From assembly GCA_028697715.1 (NCBI GenBank), contig JAQVDS010000009.1, positions 1-64,000 on the forward strand: a stretch of DNA of 64,000 bases, given 5' to 3'. This document shows, in pieces, positions 1 through 9,230 of the stretch. A model generated the notes under the pieces. It searched no databases. It had not been told where the DNA came from and saw only the letters and a program-made list of their open reading frames with translations. The position numbers and the translations under genes are program-made. The DNA is from Acidithiobacillus sp. GTDB lineage: Bacteria; Pseudomonadota; Gammaproteobacteria; Acidithiobacillales; Acidithiobacillaceae. Position 1 is the stretch's first letter. Every line of letters starts with the position of its first letter.

Positions 1-42
1 GATCAGTCGTTGCCAGTCGCTCTGGCTGCGTCGCGGGTTCAT
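1..42 (-). CDS. Partial N-terminus, possible IS66-type accessory protein TnpA
   Basis: Only 14 codons are inside the window, starting ATG at 42 and leaving at base 1. The peptide begins MNPRRSQSDWQRLI, which resembles the start of the small accessory protein found in many IS66-family elements (basic residues, then a D/E-W-x-x-L/I motif). A good Shine-Dalgarno (AGGAG, seven bases upstream) supports a real start. With so little sequence the family call is tentative; it could be another short DNA-binding protein. Confidence 0.35.
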   Translation of the reverse strand, partial: MNPRRSQSDWQRLI

Positions 43-165
43 ATCGCACTCCTGCTCAGTGAAAACAAAAGCAGGTTAGAGCTCGCCAGCCAGCCCGGAA
101 AGTACGGTGCCGTTTGAGCGGTTACACTTCTATGAAGACAGCGGACTGATCTGAGTAGGTCAAGA

Positions 166-3100
166 TCAGGGCAACCACGCGGCAAGCCAGTCATCGAGGC
201 GATTCTCCAATAGCCAATGGGCGCGCACCTGTTTCCGTAATCGGTCGCCCGTCTCCGCCAGCGCCTGCCGATCGGCGATCGCTTCGCGGATAGCCTTCAT
301 CCAATCGCGATAGCGGTTACTCACCCGCACTACTGGAAAATCCCCCTGGTAGGGATATACATCGGAACAGACCACAGGATAACCGAGAATTCCATATTCC
401 AGGAGCCGCAGATGGCTCTTTGCCTCGTTGAAGGGATTGTCTTCCAGCGGCGCGATGGCGAGATCCAGATCCAGACTGGCGAGTTTGGCAGGATACTGCG
501 GCAGAGGCACCCCGGTATGAAACTCCCGGACATAAGGCTTGAGGGCGTCCGGACAAAGCCCAAAAAAGATCCAGTCCACTTCTTCGGCGAGGTCACGCAC
601 CACGTCCGCCACCATTTCGAGGTCACCAGTGTGCCCCACCCCACCAGCCCAGCCCACGCGCGGTTTATCATTGCCGCGGCGCTGTGCCTGTAGCGAACCC
701 CAAACGGCATCCTCGATACAATTGGATTGTACCCGGACCTCATCGCTAAAGCCCTTGTAGGCTTGTGCGAGCGGTTCCGTTGCCACCACCAGCCGGTTAC
801 ATAGCCCCGCCGCTTTACGGAAACGCTTGGCGATATCCTTGTGAATGTGCGCCTTATGCAGGCTTTTGACCGGCAGATTGGTGATCAGGTCGTCGATCTC
901 GAAGACGCGGAAGGCCCCGCTCAAGGCCTTGTGTCGCTCCAGCGCCTCGATCTGCGGCCACTCCATCTGTCGCTGCAAAACAATACTGTCGGGCTGCATC
1001 CGCTCCATTTCGGCAGGCTCGAAGATACGCATGGTTTCCCAACCCTGCGTTCGCCCTGCCCGGTTGAGCGCGCGCATCGGCGCGATGATGCGATACTCGC
1101 CGCAGCCTTCGCGATCCGCCGGATGCACCAGAATGCGCGGCCGCGGACGCCAATCGGGATCCCAGGTCAGGGCCGCCTCACTTTCGATGAGAAAGTCGGT
1201 ACTCGCCAGGCTCAACTGGCGGTTAAAAGCAGGATCAGCAGCGATCTGCGGGAGCCATTTCCGGTAGAAGGCCATTTTCTCGCTGGCAAAGCGCTTTTCC
1301 TTTTCGGGGCTGGGCTTTTTCTCCACTTCGCCGCGCTGACTGGCGGAACCCTCGTGCAACAGGATGGCCCATGGGGTGAAGACGATTTTTTTGCCGCTCT
1401 CCCGAACCTTCAGGCAAAGGTCGATATCATTGTAAGAGACCTGGAATTTCTCCTCATCCAAAGCTCCAACCTGCTGGTAAAGTTCCTTGGCAATCAGCAG
1501 GCAGGCACCAGTCACTGCCGAGAGGTCTTGCGTGAGCATCGCCCGACCGTAGTAGCCTCGGTATTCTGCCGGTTGTCCGATGAAGGAATGTTCCGCCGGA
1601 CCTTTCATCCCCAAAATTACGCCGGCATGCTGGATCTTGCTATCTGGGAACAATAATTTGGCGCCGACGATGCCGACTTCCGGCCGCAAGGCCTGACTGA
1701 CCATTTCGTCCAGCCAGTCCTCATGCAGGGCTGCCGTGTCATTGTTGAGCAGCAGCAAATAGTCGCCGCGCGCCTGTTCAACCGCCCGGTTGTTCATCGC
1801 TGAGAAATTGAAGGCGCCAGGGTGCCGCAGTACCCGCAGGCGTCCGCCGAGGCTTTCTTCCTGCGCCTCCAGCAACTGCAGATAGTTTCTGGTTTCCTCG
1901 TCGTCACTGTCATTGTCCACGAGCAGAATTTCGTAGTGGGGGTAGCGCGTCTTCTCGATGATCGATTCCACGCAGCGTTGCAAAATGCCCAGCTGATTGC
2001 GCGTCGGGATGATGATCGAGACGGTGGGAGTTGCTGTCAGGGGATAGCGCACCCGGGTCGAGGGCGGGAATGGTCCCGGCAGGACCTCAGCGGCAATCTG
2101 CAGGCGCTGCAGGTGACGCTCCAGAGCTGCCTTGCTCGCCGCCAGAATCTCCTCGATGGACTGGCTGCAGTGTCCGCCTCCCTGCAGGCGGTGATAAAGG
2201 ACAGCGGGAATATGTCCGATACCAGCATCCCCCGTTCGCTCCCAGGCTCGTAATACGAGATCGTAGTCCTCCGCCCCATCCGCCGCGGGGTGAAAGCCGC
2301 CCAGAGCCTCAAAGAGCTCCTTCTTGATGACGAGCAAGCCCCCCACATACGGCAGACTGCGCAGGTAATCGATATTAAAATCCGGCTTGCAGTGCGGGTT
2401 CACGTGTTGCCCGTCTGCAGTCAACGAATCTTCGTCGGTATAGATCAGCTGCCATTCGGGGTGCGTGGTAATGGACTGCTGTATGCGGAAAATCGCGTCC
2501 GGTGCCAACTCGTCTCCAGCATCCAGCAACGCGATCCATTCGCAGCCACTGGCAAGGAGCCGCTCGTTGAGGCCAGCAAGCCAGTTTTCGCTCGCGGGCG
2601 GAAGTTCCAGCAGCTCCGCCCTCGCCCACTGTGCCTTGATACTGGCAGTCGTGGCCGCCGCAGAACGGGAGGGATGCAGCAATACGCTAAGCGTAATCCG
2701 GGGAGACTGCGCGCTCGAAGCCTTCTCGGCCTCCGATACCTCCTCGGCCCAGCGACGCTCCATCGGTAGCCAACGCGCTTCGGGGAGCCAGGGCGAGATC
2801 TGACGCACCGGCTCCACCATGAGCGCGCCTGCGCTGTCGCGGACTTCAAACCCCGCTCCCTCGGCACTAAGGGTGAACAGTCGCTCGATCGCATGTGCCA
2901 AGGTGCCATCGACTTGGCCCGCTTCTTCCTCAAAATCGGTGAACTTGAGGTCAAGTGCAAGCAGCGGATCCAGCGCCTCTGGTCGGCACCAGAACATCGA
3001 CCCGGCAAAATAGCCGTGCCGCGACAGATCCGGAGCGAGCCCGAAACGCTGCGACAGAGACGCAATTTGCGGCAAATTACCGTCGTTGTGCAGATGGAGC

Positions 3101-4437
3101 CAGAACCCGCGTGGGCCGACCAGACCTAGCTTGGGCTGCTGCGCGAACGCCTTCAGCGCGCGCGGCGCAGTTTCCAGCAGCTCGGCCAGTAGCTCGCGCC
3201 GCCAGCGGTTGCCGTCCTTGTGCTGCAGAAAGGGAATGTGGATGTTTTCCACATCGCGCAGATGCGGCGATTTCTTAGTGTGCAGAAACAGCAACTGGCT
3301 GTAGCTGCGCTGGCGGGCCATGCGCAGCAGGGCAAGACGCGGGGCAATGTCGCGCCCCCGGTTGGGATGGCGAATGACTACCGCTTCGGGCATGTCGCGC
3401 ACGATGTCGGCCAGCACATCTTCGCGGCCTTCGCTCAGAGAAATATAGACATCGCAGGGCGGCGGCAGGGCCTTGAGAAAAGTCTGAAACTCGGGCCACA
3501 AGTCGGGGTAATATAGGTGCAGCAGGACGGCAGTGCCAACGCCTTGATGTTTGCCATTTGATAAAATTTCCAAGTCATATTGCAACTCGGAAATCTTTCC
3601 CATACTTTTCAACTTATCAGTAGCAAAACTTCTGCCCAAATCCAGCGGGGTTGCAGTATCCGAATATCTTGTGTTTACTATTTCTAGACGAGTTTGTATT
3701 CGACGGAGAATAATTTCTGAATTTTCTGACGGATACTTTTGACACAATTTTTCAAAGGAGTTTATCCACGTAAGGAATCCTACCCCATGTGTCAGCGATT
3801 TTTTTTCGTCCACTCTTTGCCTGATTTTGACAAGAGCATCATCGGACTTAACCACCGTACGATTCCGCGTCAATCGAAGCAAAAAATCCCAGTCCTCATA
3901 CACTGGAAGGCTAACATCAAAAAACTCAGAAAAACTTTCAACCTTATAAGAAACAGACGGAAAAGGGATATAGTTTCCGCCAAGTAACCTTTCATAATCA
4001 AAAGGCATCCCGGCATATGGATTAGCGCGCCCAACCTCACTTCGAGTACCAGACTCAACCCTCTCATAAACATAACAACTTCCACAGATAAAAACATCAG
4101 AACTTCTTAAGTTTTCAACTACATAAAAAAAATAATTCTCCTCAAACTCATCGTCATCATCAAGAAATACAACAATTTCAGAACGCAATATTCGAAGTGC
4201 TGTATTTCTAGCTTCAGAGACACCATAACTTCGGTTGTGATCAATTAACCTTATCCGAGAATCAGAGAACTCGCTGAGCACATGCGAAATATCCAACCCA
4301 CCATCATTTACCACACAAACCGTCCAATTGTTGTATGTCTGAGAAACCACAGATGATATTGCATCACGCAAAAATAATGGCCTATCTTTTGTCGCAATAA
4401 CGACGCCAACTATCGGGTTCCAATCTTTATTTGACAT
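166..4437 (-). CDS. Giant multi-domain glycosyltransferase (GT2 / RgpF-like / GT2 / GT2 / GT1-4-like)
   Basis: A 1423-residue protein built from several sugar-transfer domains. Residues about 5-230 are a GT2 fold (VIATKDRP, then a DDDDE metal-binding cluster). About 297-560 resemble the RgpF/rhamnan-synthesis domain (HPNRGRDIAPRL). About 579-790 are a degenerate GT2, about 804-1060 a good GT2 (SIIIPTRNQ, LLLNNDT), and about 1100-1423 a GT-B-like domain (GCGEYRIIAPMRALNRAG). The ATG at 4437 is preferred over the upstream TTG at 4500 because homology starts right after it. The gene follows flgL on the same strand, so flagellin or surface-polysaccharide glycosylation is plausible but inferred. 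The first third (about 3545-4437) is clearly AT-rich while the rest is GC-rich, and the change falls at a domain boundary, which suggests the N-terminal domain was acquired by recombination. Confidence 0.85.
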   Translation of the reverse strand: MSNKDWNPIVGVVIATKDRPLFLRDAISSVVSQTYNNWTVCVVNDGGLDISHVLSEFSDSRIRLIDHNRSYGVSEARNTALRILRSEIVVFLDDDDEFEENYFFYVVENLRSSDVFICGSCYVYERVESGTRSEVGRANPYAGMPFDYERLLGGNYIPFPSVSYKVESFSEFFDVSLPVYEDWDFLLRLTRNRTVVKSDDALVKIRQRVDEKKSLTHGVGFLTWINSFEKLCQKYPSENSEIILRRIQTRLEIVNTRYSDTATPLDLGRSFATDKLKSMGKISELQYDLEILSNGKHQGVGTAVLLHLYYPDLWPEFQTFLKALPPPCDVYISLSEGREDVLADIVRDMPEAVVIRHPNRGRDIAPRLALLRMARQRSYSQLLFLHTKKSPHLRDVENIHIPFLQHKDGNRWRRELLAELLETAPRALKAFAQQPKLGLVGPRGFWLHLHNDGNLPQIASLSQRFGLAPDLSRHGYFAGSMFWCRPEALDPLLALDLKFTDFEEEAGQVDGTLAHAIERLFTLSAEGAGFEVRDSAGALMVEPVRQISPWLPEARWLPMERRWAEEVSEAEKASSAQSPRITLSVLLHPSRSAAATTASIKAQWARAELLELPPASENWLAGLNERLLASGCEWIALLDAGDELAPDAIFRIQQSITTHPEWQLIYTDEDSLTADGQHVNPHCKPDFNIDYLRSLPYVGGLLVIKKELFEALGGFHPAADGAEDYDLVLRAWERTGDAGIGHIPAVLYHRLQGGGHCSQSIEEILAASKAALERHLQRLQIAAEVLPGPFPPSTRVRYPLTATPTVSIIIPTRNQLGILQRCVESIIEKTRYPHYEILLVDNDSDDEETRNYLQLLEAQEESLGGRLRVLRHPGAFNFSAMNNRAVEQARGDYLLLLNNDTAALHEDWLDEMVSQALRPEVGIVGAKLLFPDSKIQHAGVILGMKGPAEHSFIGQPAEYRGYYGRAMLTQDLSAVTGACLLIAKELYQQVGALDEEKFQVSYNDIDLCLKVRESGKKIVFTPWAILLHEGSASQRGEVEKKPSPEKEKRFASEKMAFYRKWLPQIAADPAFNRQLSLASTDFLIESEAALTWDPDWRPRPRILVHPADREGCGEYRIIAPMRALNRAGRTQGWETMRIFEPAEMERMQPDSIVLQRQMEWPQIEALERHKALSGAFRVFEIDDLITNLPVKSLHKAHIHKDIAKRFRKAAGLCNRLVVATEPLAQAYKGFSDEVRVQSNCIEDAVWGSLQAQRRGNDKPRVGWAGGVGHTGDLEMVADVVRDLAEEVDWIFFGLCPDALKPYVREFHTGVPLPQYPAKLASLDLDLAIAPLEDNPFNEAKSHLRLLEYGILGYPVVCSDVYPYQGDFPVVRVSNRYRDWMKAIREAIADRQALAETGDRLRKQVRAHWLLENRLDDWLAAWLP

Positions 4438-4539
4438 ATCTAAATCCAAAAAATAATCTATTATAAGATAAAAATCATTATTCTGAAATCCAGGCTTCAA
4501 AGAACATAGGCAGCCAATCCTCGTCCTAAAAAAGCTCAG

Positions 4540-5829
4540 CTATATATACTGGAACAAACTCAACCCCTGCACCTGCATAAAGGCCTTTTGTGCAGCCTGC
4601 AGGGCGGTAGAGCTTTCCTGGAACTGGGTAATCACCTGGGGGTAGCTGATGTCGGACAAGCTACTTTGGGTGGTCTGGAACTGCGTGGTAAGGCTACTAT
4701 TCAGGGAACTGACCGATTGTGCCTCCTGCAAATTGGAACCGATCTGCGCCTGCACGCCGAGGATTTGTGTTTGTGCTTGACTGAGATTCTGCAAGACATT
4801 GCTGATGCCCTGCGCACGCTTGGCATTGGCGCCCGGGGAACCGCTCCCCGCCTGGAAGGCCTGGATAAGCTCACTAAAGGTCTGGAAGAGACTTTGCGGC
4901 TTGGATGCCGCCAGGGTAAAGCTTTGCGTCTGGCCATCGGCAGGCTGTCCTTGGGCCTGCACCGAGGCCATGGGGCTGCCCCCAGGGCCGGGGATGTTGA
5001 TGCTTTGCCCGGGCGTGTAGACACCGGAGCTGACCACCCCGGAAGCCGTAAGACCCCCGCCGCCACTAGCGGTCCCACTGCTCACGGTGTAGCTCAGGGC
5101 ACCACTGGCGTTGGCGCTGATGCTCACCTGGTACTCCGCACCCTGCGCCACAAAGACATTGCTGGCCGCGCTCTGATCGATCACCGCGCCGGGCCCCAAG
5201 GTTGCCGTGCCCGATCCCGCGCCATAGTTGCCACTATCTGCTGTCACCGAAAAGGTCCCATTACCACCTGGGATATTCATAAAGACCTGATTCCCGGCCT
5301 GCGATACCGGAAGATTCAATGAGGGGCCGATCTGCAAACTTTGCTGGCTGCTGTCGCCCTGATACAGCACCGTATTGTTGCCCTGTAGGGCAAAGGGCTG
5401 TTGATCGGTAGTGGAACCGCCATAGATGTATTGGCCGTTGCCATTTTGCGTATTGGCGAGCTGCACCAGCTGCTGCAGGTTGCCCTGCATGGTGGTGATG
5501 GCGTTCTGCAGATCGCTGGAGTTGACAGTGGCATTATTCATCTGCACGGCGAGCTGTTGGACCTGATTCATGAGCGTGCTGACGCTCTGCAAGGTACTCG
5601 AACTCAACTGCAGGTTCTGCTGCGCGTACTGATTGCTCTGCTGATAGCTCTGCAGATTGGCGATACGCGCGCCCAGATTGAGCGATTGCGAGTAGGCTGT
5701 TGGGTTATCGGCAGGATTGGTCAGGGCATTGCCCGTGGAGAGCTGCTGACTGAGCTGATTCAGCGTGCTCTGCTGCTGCAGCATGCCACTCAAGCCGGCT
5801 TGAAAGATCTGTTGTGTACTCACGCGCAT
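4540..5829 (-). CDS. flgL: Flagellar hook-filament junction protein FlgL
   Basis: A 429-residue hook-associated protein 3. It forms the second junction layer between hook and filament and is exported by the flagellar type III system. The N-terminus (MRVSTQQIFQAG, then a long Q/S/N-rich helix with DNPTAYSQSLNL near residue 40) and the C-terminal helix are flagellin-like, as in all FlgL proteins. The middle (about 150-300) is a Gly/Ser-rich variable domain. It starts 13 bases after flgK ends and is the last structural gene of the minus-strand flagellar block. A purine-rich GGGAGAGG precedes the ATG. No flagellin gene occurs in the window. Confidence 0.93.
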   Translation of the reverse strand: MRVSTQQIFQAGLSGMLQQQSTLNQLSQQLSTGNALTNPADNPTAYSQSLNLGARIANLQSYQQSNQYAQQNLQLSSSTLQSVSTLMNQVQQLAVQMNNATVNSSDLQNAITTMQGNLQQLVQLANTQNGNGQYIYGGSTTDQQPFALQGNNTVLYQGDSSQQSLQIGPSLNLPVSQAGNQVFMNIPGGNGTFSVTADSGNYGAGSGTATLGPGAVIDQSAASNVFVAQGAEYQVSISANASGALSYTVSSGTASGGGGLTASGVVSSGVYTPGQSINIPGPGGSPMASVQAQGQPADGQTQSFTLAASKPQSLFQTFSELIQAFQAGSGSPGANAKRAQGISNVLQNLSQAQTQILGVQAQIGSNLQEAQSVSSLNSSLTTQFQTTQSSLSDISYPQVITQFQESSTALQAAQKAFMQVQGLSLFQYI

Positions 5830-5842
5830 CTTGCCTCTCCCA

Positions 5843-7864
5843 TCACAATGCCTGGATCAGAGACTGAAACAGGGTATTCCCTACCGAAATCGCCTTGGCT
5901 GCAGCCTGATAGGCCTGCTGATACAGAATGAGATTGGCCGCTTCCTGATCCAGATTCACCCCGGAATACGACTGCTGCGCCGACTGCGCCTGGCTCAGGA
6001 CGCTCGCCTGTGCCTGCGCCTGGTTCTGCGCCTGATTGGCCTGCGTGGTGACTTGGGTCAGCAGTTGCGCCGCCTGCGCGTTGGCATTGTTCGTGCCGCC
6101 ATTGAAGATACCTTGCGTCGACAAAGCGGCCATGGCCTGCGCATTGCCATTACTGCCCGCCCCACCGGCGCTGATGGTAATGGTATCCTCCTTGCCTACC
6201 AGGGTACCCGAGAGCAGCATCTGGTAATAGCCGCCCGGCGGATCATTGGGGTAGGCAATGTCGATGGCGGTTCCCGAACTGCCCAGAGCGACCGTGCCGC
6301 TGGTAAGGATGGTACCATTGGCTTTAATGGTGAAGGCGGCGGAGCCACTACTGGCCCCACTGCTGAACTGCAGCTCTGCGCTCCCTGACATCGGGAAGCC
6401 GAGTCCATTCACCACCACTGCACCCGCGCCGCTGCTACTGACAAACTGGCCGGCGGAGAGCATCATGTTGCCCAGGTTAGTATTGACCAAAGCGCCGCTG
6501 GTCATGACGCCAGGGCTGCCTACATACGGGCTGGCGGCCGCAATCTGGCTGGGGTCGCTCATGACCGTCTGCATCCCGGTGGCGCCCAGGCGCGTCGGCT
6601 CCACCAAAAACTGATCACCTTGGGCAACCGTACCCGACACCTGCACCTGAAAACCTTTTCCAAAGTCGAGGGTCGTGACACCACCGCTGCTGACCGTTCC
6701 CGAGCTCGTGCTTATCACCGCCCCGGTACTCGCGTTGCTCAGTTGCCAGACGCCACTGGCACCCTTGCTCAGCACGTAGTCGCTACCCGTCAGCTGGCCG
6801 ATATTGGTGATGGTCCCCTGGAGCACAGCGCCTGATGAGCCACTGCTGTTGCTGCTATTGGCAAAGATCTGCACACCACCCGTCTGAAAAATGGCGGTAC
6901 CGGAGCTTCCTAGCAGATTTAGCCCCTGCGCCTGCTGCCCATTCACCTGCGCAGCGATACCATCCGCCAGCAAACCGAGGCCATTTTCCGCCGGCTGCAA
7001 GGATTGGGAACGCAGCTGTAGCAAACCACCGAGGATTCCGCCGCTCAGGTTTTTCGTGATGTCCACACTCCCCTGCGCACCCTCGTAGGCGACATCCAGA
7101 TTTTGCTGATTATACGGACTCGGCTGGGTCTTCAGGGAAAAGGCCGTGGATCCGGCAACCAGCGTCTGCCCATTGGAAAGAAAGACATTGATCTGGCTGT
7201 TGTTCTGACGAACGACCTGGACCCCCACCTGAGTATTCAGCTCGGTCAGCAGCTGGTCGCGCTGATCCAGTAGGTCATTGGGAGTGCCATTACCCAAACC
7301 TGCTGAGTTGGCAATCTGCTGGTTCAACTGGGCGATCTGGGTGCTCAGCTGATTGATGCTGGACACACTCTGCTGCATCTGCTGATTGATGCCTTGACCA
7401 ATCTGATTGAGCTGCTGCCCGAGGGACTGAAAGGTATTGCTCAGGGTCTGCGCATCACCCAACATCGCCTGGCGCGAAGGGATATCGCTGGGGTTGGCGG
7501 CCACCTGCGCCACCCCGGAGAAAAACTGCTGAATTTGCGTACTCACGCTACCACTACTGAGCACACCCAAGATCTGCTGCAAGCCTTGAGACAGGGTCGC
7601 CGCACCGCTGGAACTCGCACTTGCGGACCAAACCTGACCCTGCAGGAAGCTGCTGTACACCCGCTGCACATCGGCAATCTGCGTGCCATTCCCGTAGAAC
7701 TGACCGCCTAGGTAGCTAGGGGTGGTGGTCGATTGGATGACGTTTTCCTGGCTATAGCCCGGAGTGTTGACGTTGGCGATGTTGTTACCCGTCACCTGCA
7801 GGGCTTGCTGTGCCGCCTGCAAACCACTCAGCGAGGTATTGATCAGACCGGAAACACCCGACAT
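5843..7864 (-). CDS. flgK: Flagellar hook-associated protein 1 FlgK
   Basis: A 673-residue protein that caps the hook and joins it to FlgL and filament. The N-terminus is typical (SGLINTSLSGLQAAQQALQV, then GNNIANVNTPGYS at about 25-37). The C-terminus ends with the usual ANLILYQQAYQAAAKAIS helix. The reading frame is open further upstream, but the conserved start MSGVSGL is the ATG at 7864, preceded by GGGGAG seven bases away. It lies one base downstream of a 116-residue gene of unknown role, and flgL follows in the same operon. Confidence 0.95.
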   Translation of the reverse strand: MSGVSGLINTSLSGLQAAQQALQVTGNNIANVNTPGYSQENVIQSTTTPSYLGGQFYGNGTQIADVQRVYSSFLQGQVWSASASSSGAATLSQGLQQILGVLSSGSVSTQIQQFFSGVAQVAANPSDIPSRQAMLGDAQTLSNTFQSLGQQLNQIGQGINQQMQQSVSSINQLSTQIAQLNQQIANSAGLGNGTPNDLLDQRDQLLTELNTQVGVQVVRQNNSQINVFLSNGQTLVAGSTAFSLKTQPSPYNQQNLDVAYEGAQGSVDITKNLSGGILGGLLQLRSQSLQPAENGLGLLADGIAAQVNGQQAQGLNLLGSSGTAIFQTGGVQIFANSSNSSGSSGAVLQGTITNIGQLTGSDYVLSKGASGVWQLSNASTGAVISTSSGTVSSGGVTTLDFGKGFQVQVSGTVAQGDQFLVEPTRLGATGMQTVMSDPSQIAAASPYVGSPGVMTSGALVNTNLGNMMLSAGQFVSSSGAGAVVVNGLGFPMSGSAELQFSSGASSGSAAFTIKANGTILTSGTVALGSSGTAIDIAYPNDPPGGYYQMLLSGTLVGKEDTITISAGGAGSNGNAQAMAALSTQGIFNGGTNNANAQAAQLLTQVTTQANQAQNQAQAQASVLSQAQSAQQSYSGVNLDQEAANLILYQQAYQAAAKAISVGNTLFQSLIQAL

Positions 7865-7865
7865 C

Positions 7866-8216
7866 TCACGCACTCCCCAAGGAATGACCGCGCCCGATGC
7901 GGTCGGCAAAACTCTCACTGGAAGACTGGGTCTGTGGTTCCAGCCGCGCGCGGATCTCCGCCATCCCCACCCGCAAGGCATGCTCAAAAGCGGCGACGAC
8001 ATCCTGCAATTCCAGTACTGCGGCCTGCAGGGCGGGACTGGCTTCCCGAGCTCCGGCTGCTGCCCGCAGATCCAGCAAATGCGCGAACAATTCCTGCTGC
8101 TCTGCCAGGCTAGTGGGATCACTTGGCGTTCCGGCCTGCAGCGCGGCCCGTGCCTGCCCCAGCACCGTCGTCAGACGTTGCAGGGTCTGCAGTTCTTCGC
8201 GTTCGCTGGCTTCCAT
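7866..8216 (-). CDS. Unknown 116-residue protein between flgJ and flgK, possible export chaperone
   Basis: A small, mostly helical protein rich in Glu, Gln, Ala and Leu with no signal peptide or membrane segment. It ends with QSSSESFADRIGRG. The ATG at 8216 is preferred to that at 8222 because the GGAG lies six bases before it. It sits between flgJ and flgK with a single base before flgK. Size, helicity and position suggest a FlgN- or FliT-like chaperone for FlgK and FlgL, but I do not recognise a family, and a better flgN candidate lies downstream of flgM (16830-17219). It could also be a regulator specific to this lineage. Confidence 0.6.
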   Translation of the reverse strand: MEASEREELQTLQRLTTVLGQARAALQAGTPSDPTSLAEQQELFAHLLDLRAAAGAREASPALQAAVLELQDVVAAFEHALRVGMAEIRARLEPQTQSSSESFADRIGRGHSLGSA

Positions 8217-8267
8217 GCCCATCTCCGTCGCTTCATAACGCTATTAACGTCACGCTGCTGGCAAAAC

Positions 8268-9230
8268 TCAAGGGGTGAGCCCCGTGCCGGCCAACGCCGC
8301 CTGCATCACCGGTCCTTGCGCAAGCGCGGTGATCTTGGCCGCGTAGTTGGGATCGGTAGCGTAACCGCCGTTCTGCAAAGCCTGGGCAAAGCCGGCGATA
8401 TTGCCGCCCTGCCCCAGGGCCGCGCGATAGCGGGGACTGTTCAACAGCAGTTGCGTGTAGTTTGCCACACTGGCGGCAACATTCTGGTACGCTCGAAAGC
8501 TCGCGTCCTCTACCGTGTTCACGCCATCGACAAATTCATGGGTGAGATTCTGCAGGGCACTCCCACCCCAGCCACTCTCCGCCTTGATACCGAAGAGGTT
8601 GTTTCCGGGCGCATGCGCCCCCCAGCCGGTCTCTAGTGCCGCCTGGGCGAGGATGGCAACCGGCGAAACATCCAATTGCACCGCAGCCTGCCGCACCGCA
8701 GGCAGAATGCTCTGCACAAAGGCCTTGGCTCGCTGCAGCAGGCTCTGACCAGGCTGACTCCAGTTGGGCGTGCCGGCGCTCTGGGTATTGGCCGTCGGTG
8801 CCGCGGGAATCGTATCTGGGGTATTCGCCGCCTCCGCCTTGGCCGCGGTTTTCGCATCCCAGTGCAGGTGGTAGCGGGTGGCGATCTCCTGTGCCAGGGT
8901 ACTCGCCAGGCCAATGCCATGCCCCTGCGCCACCGTTTGCGCGATCTGCTGGGTGAATAGCGACTGAAACATCGGCCCACTGCTCTTGCCGAGCAGATCC
9001 GAACCAAAAGTAGTCTTACTCATCGAAGAGAGCATCTCATCAAGCAGCATCGCCTCAAACTGCTTGGCCGTAGCCAGGATAGCGGCAGGATTTTTGTCTT
9101 TGGCTTCCTGATGCAGCTGCTGAAGTTGGGCAAAATTCAGGGCATTGCTGCCGACCGCTGCGGCCGCGTGGCCATTCAGATTGACCGCCCGCGCCTGGGC
9201 GTACAAAGCGATGCCGTTGCTCGCACTCAT
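8268..9230 (-). CDS. flgJ: FlgJ, rod-cap protein with peptidoglycan hydrolase domain
   Basis: A 320-residue bifunctional protein. The N-terminal domain (about 45-120, AKQFEAMLLDEMLSSM) is the rod-capping scaffold. The C-terminal domain (about 175-310) is a glucosaminidase-type hydrolase that opens the cell wall for the rod, with the catalytic Glu200 in ALETGWG followed by GNNLFGIKA. An Ala/Thr/Pro-rich linker joins them. The two-domain form is usual in gamma- and betaproteobacteria. Its ATG overlaps the stop of flgI (ATGA), which indicates translational coupling. Confidence 0.94.
   Translation of the reverse strand: MSASNGIALYAQARAVNLNGHAAAAVGSNALNFAQLQQLHQEAKDKNPAAILATAKQFEAMLLDEMLSSMSKTTFGSDLLGKSSGPMFQSLFTQQIAQTVAQGHGIGLASTLAQEIATRYHLHWDAKTAAKAEAANTPDTIPAAPTANTQSAGTPNWSQPGQSLLQRAKAFVQSILPAVRQAAVQLDVSPVAILAQAALETGWGAHAPGNNLFGIKAESGWGGSALQNLTHEFVDGVNTVEDASFRAYQNVAASVANYTQLLLNSPRYRAALGQGGNIAGFAQALQNGGYATDPNYAAKITALAQGPVMQAALAGTGLTP

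Noticed and set aside
841-1656. Plus-strand open frame of 271 codons opposite the glycosyltransferase
   Set aside because: Shadow of a GC-rich gene; the minus-strand product shows clear glycosyltransferase motifs while this one shows none.
4588-5322. Long plus-strand open frame (244 codons) opposite flgL
   Set aside because: It is the antisense of a well-conserved flagellar gene, has biased composition, and no matching domain or ribosome site.
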